Source: Chromera velia
Lineage: Eukaryota > Sar > Chromeraceae
Length of the DNA: 25,176 nt
Reading direction: 5' to 3'
NCBI GenBank assembly: GCA_018398765.1
Contig: JAHBMJ010001026.1
Span: 5,092-30,267 of the forward strand
In this document: in pieces, positions 1 to 15,979 of the stretch
Layout of the letters: the number at the start of each line of letters is the position of its first letter
Numbering within the stretch: position 1 is the first letter of the stretch
Made by a program: the position numbers and the translations under genes
The notes under the pieces: model-generated
The model's input: the letters and a program-made list of their open reading frames with translations, nothing else
The model's database searches: none
What the model was told of the DNA's origin: nothing

Positions 1-204
1 GAGAATTCGATCCCCCAGGGTAGACAAACAGGCCAAGACGACTGTTCAAACGAAAAGAACGAATGCAAACGGACGAGATCGGACAGTCGTGCAACAAGAC
101 TAAATAGAGACATACGCCGTCTCCATGCCTACATGATCACTTACTACGTTGCACCCTCATCAATTGTTTCTTCCCTGCACGATGCCTTCTGCTTACTCTC
201 TTGC

Positions 205-1659
205 TCAGTAAATGGGCATTCCCATCACATATCGTGCCCAAGATTCCTGAAAAAGTGCCTGGACAGACGGAGGCAATTCTTCCACTCTGTACCCCTCGTG
301 CTGTGTGTTCGGTGTGTGCTCTTGATCGGATTGATGGATGTTGCTGATTCTCCTTGGCGGGGAAACGCTTCTCAGCAGAGGCGTGGAACTCCCAAGCCCC
401 CTTGTTTCTCGCACACCTCCCATTTCGACATATCCACGGAGGCGAATGGAGCCAAATCTACGAGGAGCGGTCTCTGAAGCTGGCAAAGGTTCTCTAAGGC
501 GAGGCATTGACTGATTACCAAAACCCCTCGCCTCTGTCTGCTCCTGTCGAATCGTTTTGATTTCAACCCTCCGCGTCTCTTGCTTCTTCCACTCTTTTCG
601 CATCTTCTTCCTCTCTTTACGGCCTTGAAGGACAGCCGCTCTTCCCATCTCGTCTTCCACTGTAGATCCCCTACACAAACCCGTGTGCACACAAACGCTC
701 TCCCCCTGCGTCTGCACAGCTACCTTCTGAGGGGAACCACCGAGGGTCGTCTGGTGATCTCCCGTTCGAGTTTGTCTGATTGCATACAACTGTGTTTGGT
801 GTTTAGCTTCTTTCTTTCTCTCCCTCTTCCTCTGCTGCTTTGCGGTCCTCCTTTCGGCTCTCCCTGGTTTCTCCTGCGTTTGCAAAGTGGAGTGCAGAAC
901 ACCAAGCAACATAGGAACTACCTCTTCGTTCTGTGAATGTCCCCCGGCTGGAGTAATCACTGGGGGAAAATCAGACAGACCCACAGACTGCATCTCCAGC
1001 TGCATCTCTCCACTTGCGGGATGGTGCATATTCATGTCCTCCTGGTCTGTCGGTCGACCAGTGTATGAAGACGGGTCTTCTGTCTCTCTCACTTCTCCTC
1101 TGCCATTCCCTGATGCTCCTACGAATGTTCTTGGGGGCAGAGCATGCAGACCACTCACTTCTGTCTCAACATACTCTTCTTGACTAGGTGGGGCATCAGG
1201 AACGGACGCCACAGGCCTCCACCCACTTCCTCTGTACGGGCTCTTCTCTTTCTTTCCATCTGCCTGCGATGATAGCAATGCGGACAGACGATCTGCACTT
1301 TTGTTTTTCTTCCCCGAAGACGTCATCAACTTTGGTGCATTCTCTTCATTCGTCTTGCTTGATTGCTTGCGGGCCCAGGCTCTTCCCGTCATCCTTTTAC
1401 TTCTGCGAGTCTTCTTCTTCGTGACACCCTCTGTATTGGTGGAGGGCGGTGTTGTTGAAACGGAAAAGTTGGGCTTCTACCGGGACTGCAGAGTCTCTAA
1501 GTTACCCCCTGCAGTAATAAAGAGCTTCTCTGCAAGCTCTTTTCCTTCGTCGAGAAGAGATCGACCGTTCTTATGCACTTCGAGAAAAGAGACATGCTTG
1601 AATTTCTCGAGTCTCTCGACAGCGAGAACGAACTCCCCGAAGCGATCAGGCACCGACAT
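205..1659 (-). CDS. Unrecognised basic protein ORF, interrupted by one in-frame TAG
   Basis: I do not recognise this protein. On the minus strand a frame opens at an ATG at 1659, meets TAG at 1479-1477, and continues open in the same frame to a stop at 205. The 3' part alone has a Met start at 1392 (395 residues); the open frame reaches back to the TAG. The product is hydrophilic, with two similar Arg/Lys-rich stretches (each with an ERKK core followed by an IRQ..T motif), many Ser/Pro/Gln residues, no membrane segment and no predicted fold that I can name. Its charge would suit nucleic-acid binding, for example a gag-like or nuclear protein, but that is only inference. An in-frame TGA lies just upstream of the 1659 ATG. 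It points away from the chromovirus pol remnant next door, so it is not that element's gag in normal orientation. It may be a gene exon, a decayed element ORF, or chance coding. Confidence 0.35.
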
Positions 1660-2009
1660 CGAAACAAACTTTCAAGAGAAAAGAAAGACGTGGCTCTCTA
1701 CTGATTACGGACTTCAAGATGTGGCTGTGTGCAGGCGATAAAAGTTAATCCGTAACTTTGTACTCGCACAGCAGAAGATGGACTGTTCACATGTTCAATC
1801 GATGAAACGAGAGCACGCGAACCCACTGAGGCCGGTTCAGGCTCTGCTACCACGTAGGGATGTAGGCCCTCAGCTAGTCGTAGCTGGGATCAGCTCCTAC
1901 ATACGGATAAAAGTTCTGTCATGCATGGGTAGTTCTGCTACCTCTGTTCTGTAAGACAAACAACGGATGTCTTCATAGAGACTGCATGCTGCACAATTAA
2001 TTCCCGGCA
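1660..2009. other. Non-coding spacer upstream of chromovirus pol
   Basis: I see no gene here. The frame used by the downstream pol is full of stops (the last is a TAA at 1998-2000), so the gag and protease parts expected 5' of reverse transcriptase are missing or unrecognisable. A short ATGC tandem run lies at about 2014-2030, just inside the pol frame. I see no match to the sequence 3' of pol that would mark a 5' LTR. Confidence 0.5.
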
Positions 2010-5000
2010 ATGCCATGCATGCATGCATGCGCCCTACGCACGTTATGCGCGCGTACTTCATTTCATCCTAACACAACTGCTTGTCAGACCTTCACAACGC
2101 TACGCACGGGATTCCGAAAGCACCTCCAGAGCAAAGAAGTCCCATCCAGCGTCCAACCGGTTCTCAAGAAACATTTTGATCGGTTCCTAGACGAGCTCCC
2201 GGGTCTCCCGCCCCACCGAAAGATCGAGTGTGAGATTAAGCTCGAGGCAGGGCACTCTCCTCCTACGAGAGCACCTTACTGACTATCATACGGTCAGCTT
2301 GACAAGCTGAGACGGCAGTTGGACTCATACCTTGAGAAAGGGCACATCCGCCCTTCGACAAGTCCATATGCTGCGCTAGTTCTGTTTATGTAGAAGGCAG
2401 ACGGGACGCAATGGATGTGTATCGACTTCACGGGACTCAACAAGATCACAGTCCACAACAAATTCCCCATTCCTCACCTAGAGGAGCTGCTGAGTCGCCT
2501 CCATAGCACGAAATTTTTCTCGTCTCTGGACTTACGGCAATACTTCCATCAGACAAGGATCAGGGAGGGAGACAAGGAGAAGACGGCATTCGTCACAAGG
2601 TACGGCAGTTTTAAATGGCTGGTAATGCCATTTGGTTTATGTAACGCACCTTCCATCAGCATGCGTCTCATCATGGATGTGCTCAGACCACTCTTTGATA
2701 AGTGCGTTGTTGTGTTTATTAATGATGTTCTTGTTTTCAGCCGCACTCCAAAGGAGCATATCGAGCACATTAACCAAGTCTTTTCCCTTTTGAGGGAACA
2801 CTAGCTCTATGTCAAGGTCTCCAAATGCGTATGGCTTCGGACAGAGGCGAAATTTTTGGGGTTGGTGGTTGATGAAAAGGGGGTCAGACCAAGCCATAAG
2901 AAAATGCAAGGGCTCACTGAGTTCGCACAACCCATAGACCGCACTTCCCTGCGCCAGTTTCTGGGACTAGCTAATTGGTTCCACCGGTTTGTCCCGAGGT
3001 TCTCATTTCTTGCGGAGCCTCTCATATTCCTCCTCCAAGGGAACGTCCCCTTTGAATGGAAGACTGCACAGTCGCATGCGTTTACTGAGCTGAAGAAGGC
3101 AGTACAGGAGCACGCCACCCTTGGCAATGCACTCCCCGATCCCAGCAAGCCAGTCATTCTAGTGCACGACGCGTCGCAGTCTGCAGGAGCCATTGGGGCT
3201 GTCGCCCTCCAGAAAGACTATGCAACTGGGAGATACCGCCCCCTCGCTTTTGGCTCCCGCCGTCTGACATCTACAGAAGCTAAGTACCCCGTTCAAGAGT
3301 TAGTGTTTCTAGCGATTGTGCATTTCGCAAAGGCATGGAGACACTTCGTGTCTTCAGACTCCGAAATATGGACCAATCACTAGAGCTTCACAAATTTCAG
3401 CCACCGATTGTTCGAATTTTGCTCCCTGCGAGTCCGACGCTGGATTGAGTTCATGCAGGAACTCGGCATCACTCCAAAGTATATCCCAGGGAGAGCGAAC
3501 ATTGTAGCAGACGCCCTTTCCCGAAACCCTTCTGCTGCACGGCAACTCGTGCCGTCTTCTGCCGAGGTTTCTCGCATGGGTCGCGCTCAGCATCTACCCG
3601 TACGTCCCAGGCCTCTGCCAGAGGCTGTCCCGGTGTCTGTCCAGCCCGTTGGATCTTTGGGGGCAGAGTACGCTGATCTGCCCGATTTGGTTCCTGAGAT
3701 TGAGGAGAGCCAGGCTTCAGTTAGGGAGGGAGATGGGCAGCAGTCTCGGGCAGGGATGGAGTTGCAGAGTTTAACGGTCTCTGCTACACAGTCACAGGCA
3801 TTCTTTGATGCCTGCAGGAGGGGATACTCAGCCGATCCCTTCTTCCACCCTGTCCTTCAGCATCTGTTGCAGCAGCACCTATCCGCCCCTACCCCTGATT
3901 TTGCCCTTCGTTTGCGAGGTATGTCGCTTCATGCCGGTCTCCTGTATTTTGAGGGGAATCGTCTCTGTGTCCCTAGATCTTAGCAGGGGACTGTGATGGC
4001 TGGGGTGCACTCCTCTCCGCACGCTGCGCACTTTGGGACGGGGAAGACCTATCGGAAGGTGGCGTCATTGTACTACTGGCCCAAGATATAGAGGTCAGTC
4101 GCTTCTTTTGTTCGCATGTGCGATCAGTGTCAGAGAAGTAAAAGTTCCACTGCGGCCCGGCCCGGGCTTTTGCAGCCCCTCCCTATCCCTTCACGCTCTT
4201 GGGAGTCGACCTGCATTGACCGTCTTACTGACTTGCCGCCTTCCGATGATGAGAGGTTTGATGCGATTCTTATGGTACTTTGCCGGCTCATCAAGGCAGT
4301 CGTCTTAATTCCTACTCACAGCACAGCAGGAGCAGAGGAGACCACGCGAATCTACTGCCAGCACGTTTCGTGTAAGAAGGGCTTCCAGCGTCATATCATC
4401 TGTGACCGTGACCCCCGTTTTGTTGCCTGCTTTTGGCAGACCCTCCATGCCTTCAGCGGTTTAGAAGTCGATTTCATGACTGCATCGCACCACGACACAG
4501 CGGGTGCCGCAGAGAGAATGAATCGTACCCTCGAGGAGGCTTTGCGGTGTCTGGTAGATACGAAGCACTCCCGGTGGTCTGAATTTCTGTGTGATGTAGA
4601 GTTTGCATACAACTCTTCAGTCCATGAGGGGACTGGTTTTGCACCCCTCACTCTCGATGGTGGGAAGTCCCCGCTCATCCCCCCTGCCCTCAATCTCCCA
4701 GTCTCAGTCGAACCTTCTTTCGACGCAGAGGAATTTCTGGAGGAGCACAGCCAGATAATCGCTGCAGCGAGAGATTCACTCCGCTCAGCCCAGCAAGTCA
4801 TGACCCGAAACGCTAACTGCCGTCGGCGTCCCGCCGAGAATATCCAAGTAGGAGATTACATCCTGGTGCACCGCACGTGGTGGCGACGTCCTGTGGGGAA
4901 GGGGGGGGAATATGCCAGGAAGCTTGATTCAGTTTGGTTCGGTCCGTTCGAAGTCGAGACCGTTCTGCCTCGAGACAATTTGGAGGTTGTTTTGCCTGCT

Positions 5001-5270
5001 GGGAGCAGGAAGTACCCTATCATTCATACATCGTTGTGCAAGCCTTACCGTCAGCTGAGTGGGGAGACTCGCCCCCCGTCTGCCCGCATGCCCGCTTGGG
5101 CCGAGGAGGAGTATGAAGTCGAGAAAATCCTTCCAGTCCGAGGGAGGGGCAAGGCCAAGCAGTACAAGGTTCTCCGGAGGGGATATCCATTGGAAGACGC
5201 ATCATGGGAGCCCCTGTCGTCATTGAAGAATGCAAAACAAGCGATTGCTAATTTCTATACTTTGGCCTGA
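2010..5270 (+). pseudogene. Chromovirus pol (RT-RNase H-integrase-chromodomain) with six in-frame stops
   Basis: One reading frame covers the whole region with no frameshift. In order: the leader before RT (DELPGLPPHR, about 2190-2220); RT fingers and palm (WMCIDFTGLNKIT, then FKWLVMPFGLCNAP); the active site reads FIND at 2715-2726 where the family has YxDD; RNase H begins at VHDAS (about 3160); integrase zinc finger with CDQC (4119-4130); integrase core with Asp codons at 4218 and 4404 and Glu at 4512, giving exact D(35)E spacing; the GPF module (about 4940); and a chromodomain starting EEYEVEKIL at 5103 and ending close to the TGA at 5268. Internal stops are TGA 2280 and TAG 2391, 2802, 3381, 3981 and 4089. 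Each sits where the family usually has Arg (2280) or where Gln is plausible (the TAGs), so each can be explained by one C-to-T change. The known role of an intact pol is cDNA synthesis and integration, with the chromodomain guiding insertion to chromatin. Confidence 0.9.
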
Positions 5271-5288
5271 GTGAGGCGCACAGGCTAT

Positions 5289-5304
5289 GGGGGGGGGGAG
5301 AGGG
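5289..5304 (+). other. Candidate polypurine tract
   Basis: A run of ten G followed by AGAGGG lies 19 bp after the chromovirus stop codon. LTR retrotransposons prime plus-strand DNA synthesis from such a tract directly 5' of the 3' LTR. A 3' LTR could begin with the TG at about 5315-5320, but no second LTR copy was found to confirm this. Confidence 0.4.
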
Positions 5305-5305
5305 C

Positions 5306-6582
5306 ACGTTACGTTGTGGCTTGTACGGCGACTTGATCACCCGCCAAACTTGCTAGAACTGGGACTGGGAAACTAACTTCACAATACTAAGCCTGGCCGG
5401 CATTAATTAAGTGCACTAAGAGAATTAAGTGACAGACTGGCAATACAGAGAAAGAAATAATAGACTTGCAATACAGAAATAAATAGAAGCATGCCGTACA
5501 GTCTTCGTCTACCTGTATCGCTTGAATGGAGTCCTTGGAAGTGAACTCTGACTGACAGACTTAAGGAGGTAAGGTATGATAAGTCTCCAACTAGACTACG
5601 TTCTTAGTCTAGGAGGAAATCTGACGGATTTGATGATAAAAAAATGATTGAAAGTTTGATCATGCATGTCGTATCCCCATATGTGAGGGGCAGATCTAGT
5701 CTAATTTATCAGTTTTTGTGTTGTCCGGTGTTTTCTAGTCTTTTCTTCAAACTACTTTAAACTTTCACTTTCGTTCGAACAATCTTCGACCTAGTCTTCG
5801 ACCCAGCTTTGAGCCTGAGCTAGCCTGAGCACTGCTTTAAAAGATCTTTTGTTCGTTTTGAATGAGAAGAATTTATAGTATTTACAATTTAAGCCAATTT
5901 GCGTACGTGTCATTCAATTTGGTTGCTTTAATTGACGATGACTTGATTCAGTAGATGATTTTAAGTTGTTTCAATTTTGTCGTACGCAGAAAAAACTGAT
6001 TTTAATTGTTAAATATATGATTGCATGATGTCAAAAAACCTTTTGACCTTCTTCTTTCCGCAGGTCACCCAGAGCCCTGCATGGCAAAAGAATCATATCA
6101 TGAAAAAATATGTATGCTGGCAAGAGTTCTGTATTTTTCCTGCATGCACATTTGCACTTTGCAGAAGAGAACATGCATGATCCTCTCATCCTTCTTGAAG
6201 GCTTCTTCCGAGTCCCTTCCTCCTTCCTCCTTCCTCCTTCCTTCCTTCCTACCTCTCTCTAACATTCTCTCACTCACCTCCTCATACTGGAGTCTGTCCA
6301 CTGTTTCCGAATTTCCGGGTCCGTCTCCTTCTCTCTCCTCAGTGACCTGCCACGTGCCTGCTTGCCCCTCTGCAAAACAATCAATCAATCATTCCGTGCA
6401 AGCAAGGAGCCCAGGCGGTGTGACGCAGGAATACAAACCAAAAAGAACAGCAGTGCAAAACTTAAACAGAATAATCGTCCCCTGAGTTCAACCCCGTGAA
6501 AAGAGGACAAGAGAACAGAAAGCAGCATCGGTAGTCTGACCCCCCACACAAGTAGGAATTCTACAATACACTTGTACTGCCC
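5306..6582. other. Gene-free region: possible 3' LTR remnant, then AT-rich DNA
   Basis: No gene is supported. The first few hundred bases may be LTR sequence of the chromovirus (two CAATACAGA copies about 36 bp apart near 5440-5475). 5500-6010 is AT-rich. 6200-6260 is a pyrimidine-rich CTTC-type microsatellite. The last part lies downstream of the helicase stop on the minus strand and may contain its 3' UTR; no clear polyadenylation signal was identified. Confidence 0.45.
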
Positions 6583-11603
<5,021 letters not shown>

Positions 11604-12027
11604 CTATCTCTGGTTGTTTTGCGGAGGGAGGCGGTAAGCACTACATGAATCAAGTTGTGACCGGTGCACTCTTTTGAACCTCGTCACTGGAGACGGCAGG
11701 AGACGGGAGACGGCCTACGTGGAGTGTCACGCGCAAGGTGCATGAAAAGACTTAACTTATAGGCAGCTCTCATTCTTTGGCACCAGCGGAATGCAGGCAC
11801 TTATGTATCGATAAGTCTGATCCCGGTCGAAGCAAGTCGCTGTGCGCATGCTTTCCGGAAAACGAACTCTGTGGAAAAGTCGAGACTCGAGAGAAGCTAG
11901 TAGTAGAAGCCTGTAGACGGTGCTGATAATGCAGCTGATTATGTATCGATAGTTGCCCACGCTTTCCGGGACCATAATGATGATATTGAGCTCACCGCCA
12001 GGCCTAGGCGCCGGCATAGGTTTGTGC

Positions 12028-12107
12028 CCTAGAAGCGTACACCATAGGGTCAGAAACCTAGGCACTGCCTAGAAGCGTACACCATAGGGTCAGAAACCTA
12101 CGCACTG
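12028..12107. repeat. 40-bp tandem duplication in the divergent promoter region
   Basis: Two adjacent 40-bp units (12028-12067 and 12068-12107) both start CCTAGAAGCGTACACC and differ at one base in the last eight (G versus C). Inverted CCTAGG/TAGG bits surround them. Confidence 0.95.
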
Positions 12108-12290
12108 ACCCAAGCCACATGACACGGAGGCCGGGTGATCCAGACGGAACCTCGATCGATCACTAATTGACTAACGCCAGGCCTAGAAAGGCAAGCGCAC
12201 TCAAGCATAATGGTTGGGGGTAACCATGCATTGGTCACGTTATTATTGGCAACAGTGAGATTTTCCCTGCAAACTTTTTCAGTGTTCCCG

Positions 12291-12299
12291 ATAATATAT
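12291..12299 (+). promoter_or_regulatory. TATA-like element upstream of ubiquitin-L40
   Basis: ATAATATAT occurs about 130 bp before the 5' UTR splice donor and 225 bp before the start codon, in an otherwise mixed-composition region. Position fits a core promoter but nothing else confirms it. Confidence 0.25.
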
Positions 12300-12430
12300 T
12301 TCGCTTGCGGGGAAACTTTCCGGGGCCGCTCAAGCTTCCACGGTCAGTCGTATTCGGCGAAACGGTGCGATCCAACTGAGCGTGGTGGTCTAGTTCTCCT
12401 TCTCTCCAGTGAGTCAATTCGCCCAGCCAA

Positions 12431-13383
<953 letters not shown>

Positions 13384-13847
13384 ATGAAACGCCAAGCTAC
13401 GCTGAGAAAAGCGAAGCAGAAGGAGAGAGAGCTAACTGGCTGGCAGACAGGTCACACGAGAGAAAGAAAGAATGAGGAGAGGGAGATGTGTGTGGAGAGG
13501 CGGCTCAGGAGAATTTCTTCTGTGCGCGTGAAGGCGGCAGTCCGTCCGGTGGGCGGGAACTGATGCAAAGACTTTTGAGAGCTGAACGAATCAAGCGAGC
13601 ATGCACAGACAGAGACGATGACGGGATGACGTTTCTTCATGCAGGCTCCGGACCCTCAAGCAGAAGTTGATCTGTCGTTTGGTTTCTTTTCAATTTCAAT
13701 GTGCATATGAATGGTATATTTTGTGTGTGTGAGCGTGTGTCTGTGTCTGTGTTGTGTTTGTCTGTCTGTGTTTGTGTATGTCTGTCTGTGTCTGTCTGTG
13801 TGTAAGTCTGTTTTCGTTCCGTCCTTTTTTTCTTGCATCTTCCGTCC

Positions 13848-14013
13848 GTCCTTCCTTCCTTCCTTCCTTCCTTCCTTCCTTTCTCTTTCTTTCTCTCTCT
13901 TTCTTTCTTTCTCTGTCTTTTTCTTTCGTTTTCTTTCTTTTTCTTTCTCTCTTTTTCTTTCTTTCTTTCTTTCTTTCTTTCTTTTTCTTTCTTTCTTTTT
14001 CTTTTTTTCTTTT

Positions 14014-14045
<32 letters not shown>

Positions 14046-14220
14046 TTTTCTTTCTTTTTCTTTCTTTCTTTTTCTTTCTTTCTTTTTCTTTCTTTTCTTT
14101 TCTTTTCTTTTCTTTCTTTCTTTCTTTCTTTCTTTCTTTCCTTCTTTCCTTCCTTCCTTCCTTCCTTGCTTGCTTGCTTGCTTTCCTTCCTTCCTTTCTT
14201 TCTTTCTTTCTTTCTTTCTT

Positions 14221-14279
<59 letters not shown>

Positions 14280-14286
14280 GTTTCTT
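13848..14286. repeat. 440-bp uninterrupted-style polypyrimidine tract
   Basis: The plus strand is nearly all C and T, with only scattered G, built of TTCC, TTTC and TC units. Long homopyrimidine tracts with mirror symmetry can form intramolecular triplexes (established for such sequences in general); no purine interruption long enough to break this was seen over most of the tract. Confidence 0.95.
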
Positions 14287-14434
14287 TCTCTTTTTTATTC
14301 TCGCAGTCCTTCTTGCTTTCTTTTCTTCTCTCGTGCTTGCTTTCTTGTTCTTCGTTTTTGTTGCTCGCTGTCTTCTTTGCTCTTTGCTCTCTCGTTTTCT
14401 GCTTTTCTTTTCATCTTTTCCTTCTTTTCTCTTT

Positions 14435-14474
<40 letters not shown>

Positions 14475-14929
14475 TTCTTTCTTTCTTTCTTGCTTGCTTG
14501 CTTGCTTGCTTGCTTACCTACTTGCGGTTCTGTTACAGATTTTTTCTCTCGCTTGCCGGCTTCTCCGCGACCTCTCTTGCATTGTCTTTGTTCTTTGTAC
14601 CCCTTCTTTTTTCTTTTGTGTGTGTGAGTGTAAGGGTGTGTCTGTTCGTCCGTGTGTTGTTCTTTCGCCATTGAATTTTGCTCTTCTGTATGTTGTGCAT
14701 ATACAAAAAAGAGGAGGCGAAGGACAGCAACACGTAGTCAGTCTCTCCACCTGTCTGTCTGTCTGTCTGTCTGTCTGAAACATATAGTCTGTCTGTCTGT
14801 CTGTCTCAAAGAAAGGAAGCGATTCGGAAAAAGTGAAGTGAAGAAAAGACGATATAGCCTGTCTGTCTGTCTGTCTGGCGGTCTGGGTTGTCGTGATAAT
14901 CTTTTGTCTTTGTTGCTTTCTTTCTTTGT

Positions 14930-15051
14930 GTCTGTTGTGTTCATGAAGAAAAGAAGGGAGAAGAAGAAACATATAGTCTGTCTGTCTGTCGTCTGTTGTG
15001 TTCATGAAGAAAAGAAGGGAGAAGAAGAAACATATAGTCTGTCTGTCTGTC
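14930..15051. repeat. 61-bp tandem duplication inside the TCTG array
   Basis: Two consecutive 61-bp copies (14930-14990 and 14991-15051) carry TTCATGAAGAAAAGAAGGGA, a purine block, CATATAG and a TCTG run. The CATATAGTCTG join also occurs at about 14780 and, as GATATAGCCTG, at about 14852. Confidence 0.9.
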
Positions 15052-15101
15052 TGTCTATGTCTGTCAAGACGATGCCTCTTGCCATCGCTCTTTCTCCCTC
15101 T

Positions 15102-15140
<39 letters not shown>

Positions 15141-15329
15141 GTCCCGTCGCCTATGTCTTTCTGTCTGTGATGTGTCTCTTTCTGTCTGTTCTCTTAGCAT
15201 GTGTGTGAATTTGCACGTAGATATTTTTGTGCGTACAATGTATCATGTGTTTGTGTCTGTTTGAGTCTGAGCTGTCGCTATTGTATTCTGCGTCTATCTG
15301 TCTGTACTTCTGCTTGAGTCTGTCTGTGG

Positions 15330-15364
<35 letters not shown>

Positions 15365-15420
15365 TGCGTGTGTGTGTGAGTGCGTGTGTGTGAGTGTGTG
15401 TGTGTGTGTGTGCGTGTGTT

Positions 15421-15970
15421 CTTCGCTAGTCGGTGTCCAGGTCCTCCCCCACACAGTCTATCATTCTTCTCCTCTATCGTCCGTCTGCATGGTCTCTATT
15501 CTGGTCTCTCTTGCATCTCCGTCTTTGTCCAACAATGCCTCTCGTGTCTTCTCACCCCTCCTGAGGGGCCTATTTCTTTTCTTTCTCTTACCCTTCTTCC
15601 CAGCCTTTTTTCATCTTTTTTCTAAAAGTTTTGGAAAACCTGAGGCTTCTTCTGGCTGCTTCTTCTGCATGTAACTAGGCATGTAAGTTCTGTTTGATTC
15701 AATCTTTGCTACAAACTTCACGATTTTAAAAGAAAATTTTTAACCTGCAGGAAAATTAACGTTAAAGAATAATTTTAAAAAGATGTTAAAAAAACAATTC
15801 TTTCAAAATCTTGGATTCTAGTGGATAGAGAATGGTATGTGAGGTTTTTATATAGTTTGAATAGCATAGAAAGCTACTACATTACTTTGCGAAGAAATTT
15901 AAAAAAGTGATGGAAAAGCTTTCAAAAAAAGTGAAAAGATTAGAGATTTAATAGAAAAGTGACAGATAAA
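15421..15970. other. Gene-free flank, turning AT-rich
   Basis: 15421-15670 is still T/C-rich without pure repeats. 15670-15970 is strongly AT-rich with A and T homopolymer runs. No ORF, RNA gene or repeat pair stands out. Confidence 0.6.
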
Positions 15971-15979
15971 AATTAAATG

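Larger units (their letters stand above)
2010..5305 (+). mobile_element. Ty3/gypsy chromovirus remnant, 5'-truncated
   Basis: The domain order reverse transcriptase, RNase H, zinc-finger plus core integrase, then a C-terminal chromodomain is diagnostic of the chromovirus branch of Ty3/gypsy (Metaviridae) LTR retrotransposons. Gag and protease are not found upstream, so the element seems truncated or eroded at its 5' side. On the 3' side a purine-rich tract follows the stop within 20 bp, as expected for the plus-strand primer next to a 3' LTR. No LTR pair could be recognised in the window, so outer boundaries are uncertain. The element is dead as read: six nonsense codons and an altered polymerase active site. 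Confidence 0.9.
11604..12430. promoter_or_regulatory. Shared upstream region of the divergent helicase and ubiquitin-L40 genes
   Basis: The two genes point away from each other, and about 0.9 kb lies between their start codons. It must hold both promoters. I see no coding capacity. It carries two copies of the near-palindromic TATGTATCGATA (about 11802 and 11941), a 40-bp tandem repeat, and a TATA-like run nearer the ubiquitin gene. About 12325-12430 is probably the non-coding first exon of ubiquitin-L40. Confidence 0.6.
13700..15420. repeat. 1.7-kb microsatellite block (TG, TCTG, TTCC, TTTC, TC, TTGC)
   Basis: Starting about 320 bp after the ubiquitin-L40 stop, the plus strand becomes almost pure T, C and G. 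Segments: TG/TCTG (13720-13810), TTCC (13848-13880), TTTC with variants (13880-14220), TC (14220-14280), a less regular T/C stretch, TTTC (14430-14490), TTGC (14490-14515), TCTG arrays (14750-15060), TG (15102-15136 and 15331-15420). The long ORFs read through it (up to 355 residues, mostly Phe, Leu and Ser) are products of composition and are not genes. Confidence 0.97.

Noticed and set aside
133-1741. Plus-strand ORFs opposite the minus-strand ORF
   Set aside because: Short, overlapping in several frames, no recognisable motifs; probably shadows of the basic minus-strand frame.
5306-5500. Complete 3' LTR
   Set aside because: Position after a polypurine tract fits, but no matching 5' copy or clear terminal CA was found, so limits cannot be set.
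13711-14778. 355-residue and overlapping 306- and 264-residue plus-strand ORFs
   Set aside because: They are translations of TTTC/TTCC/TC microsatellites (almost only Phe, Leu, Ser); all three frames are open together, which is a composition effect.
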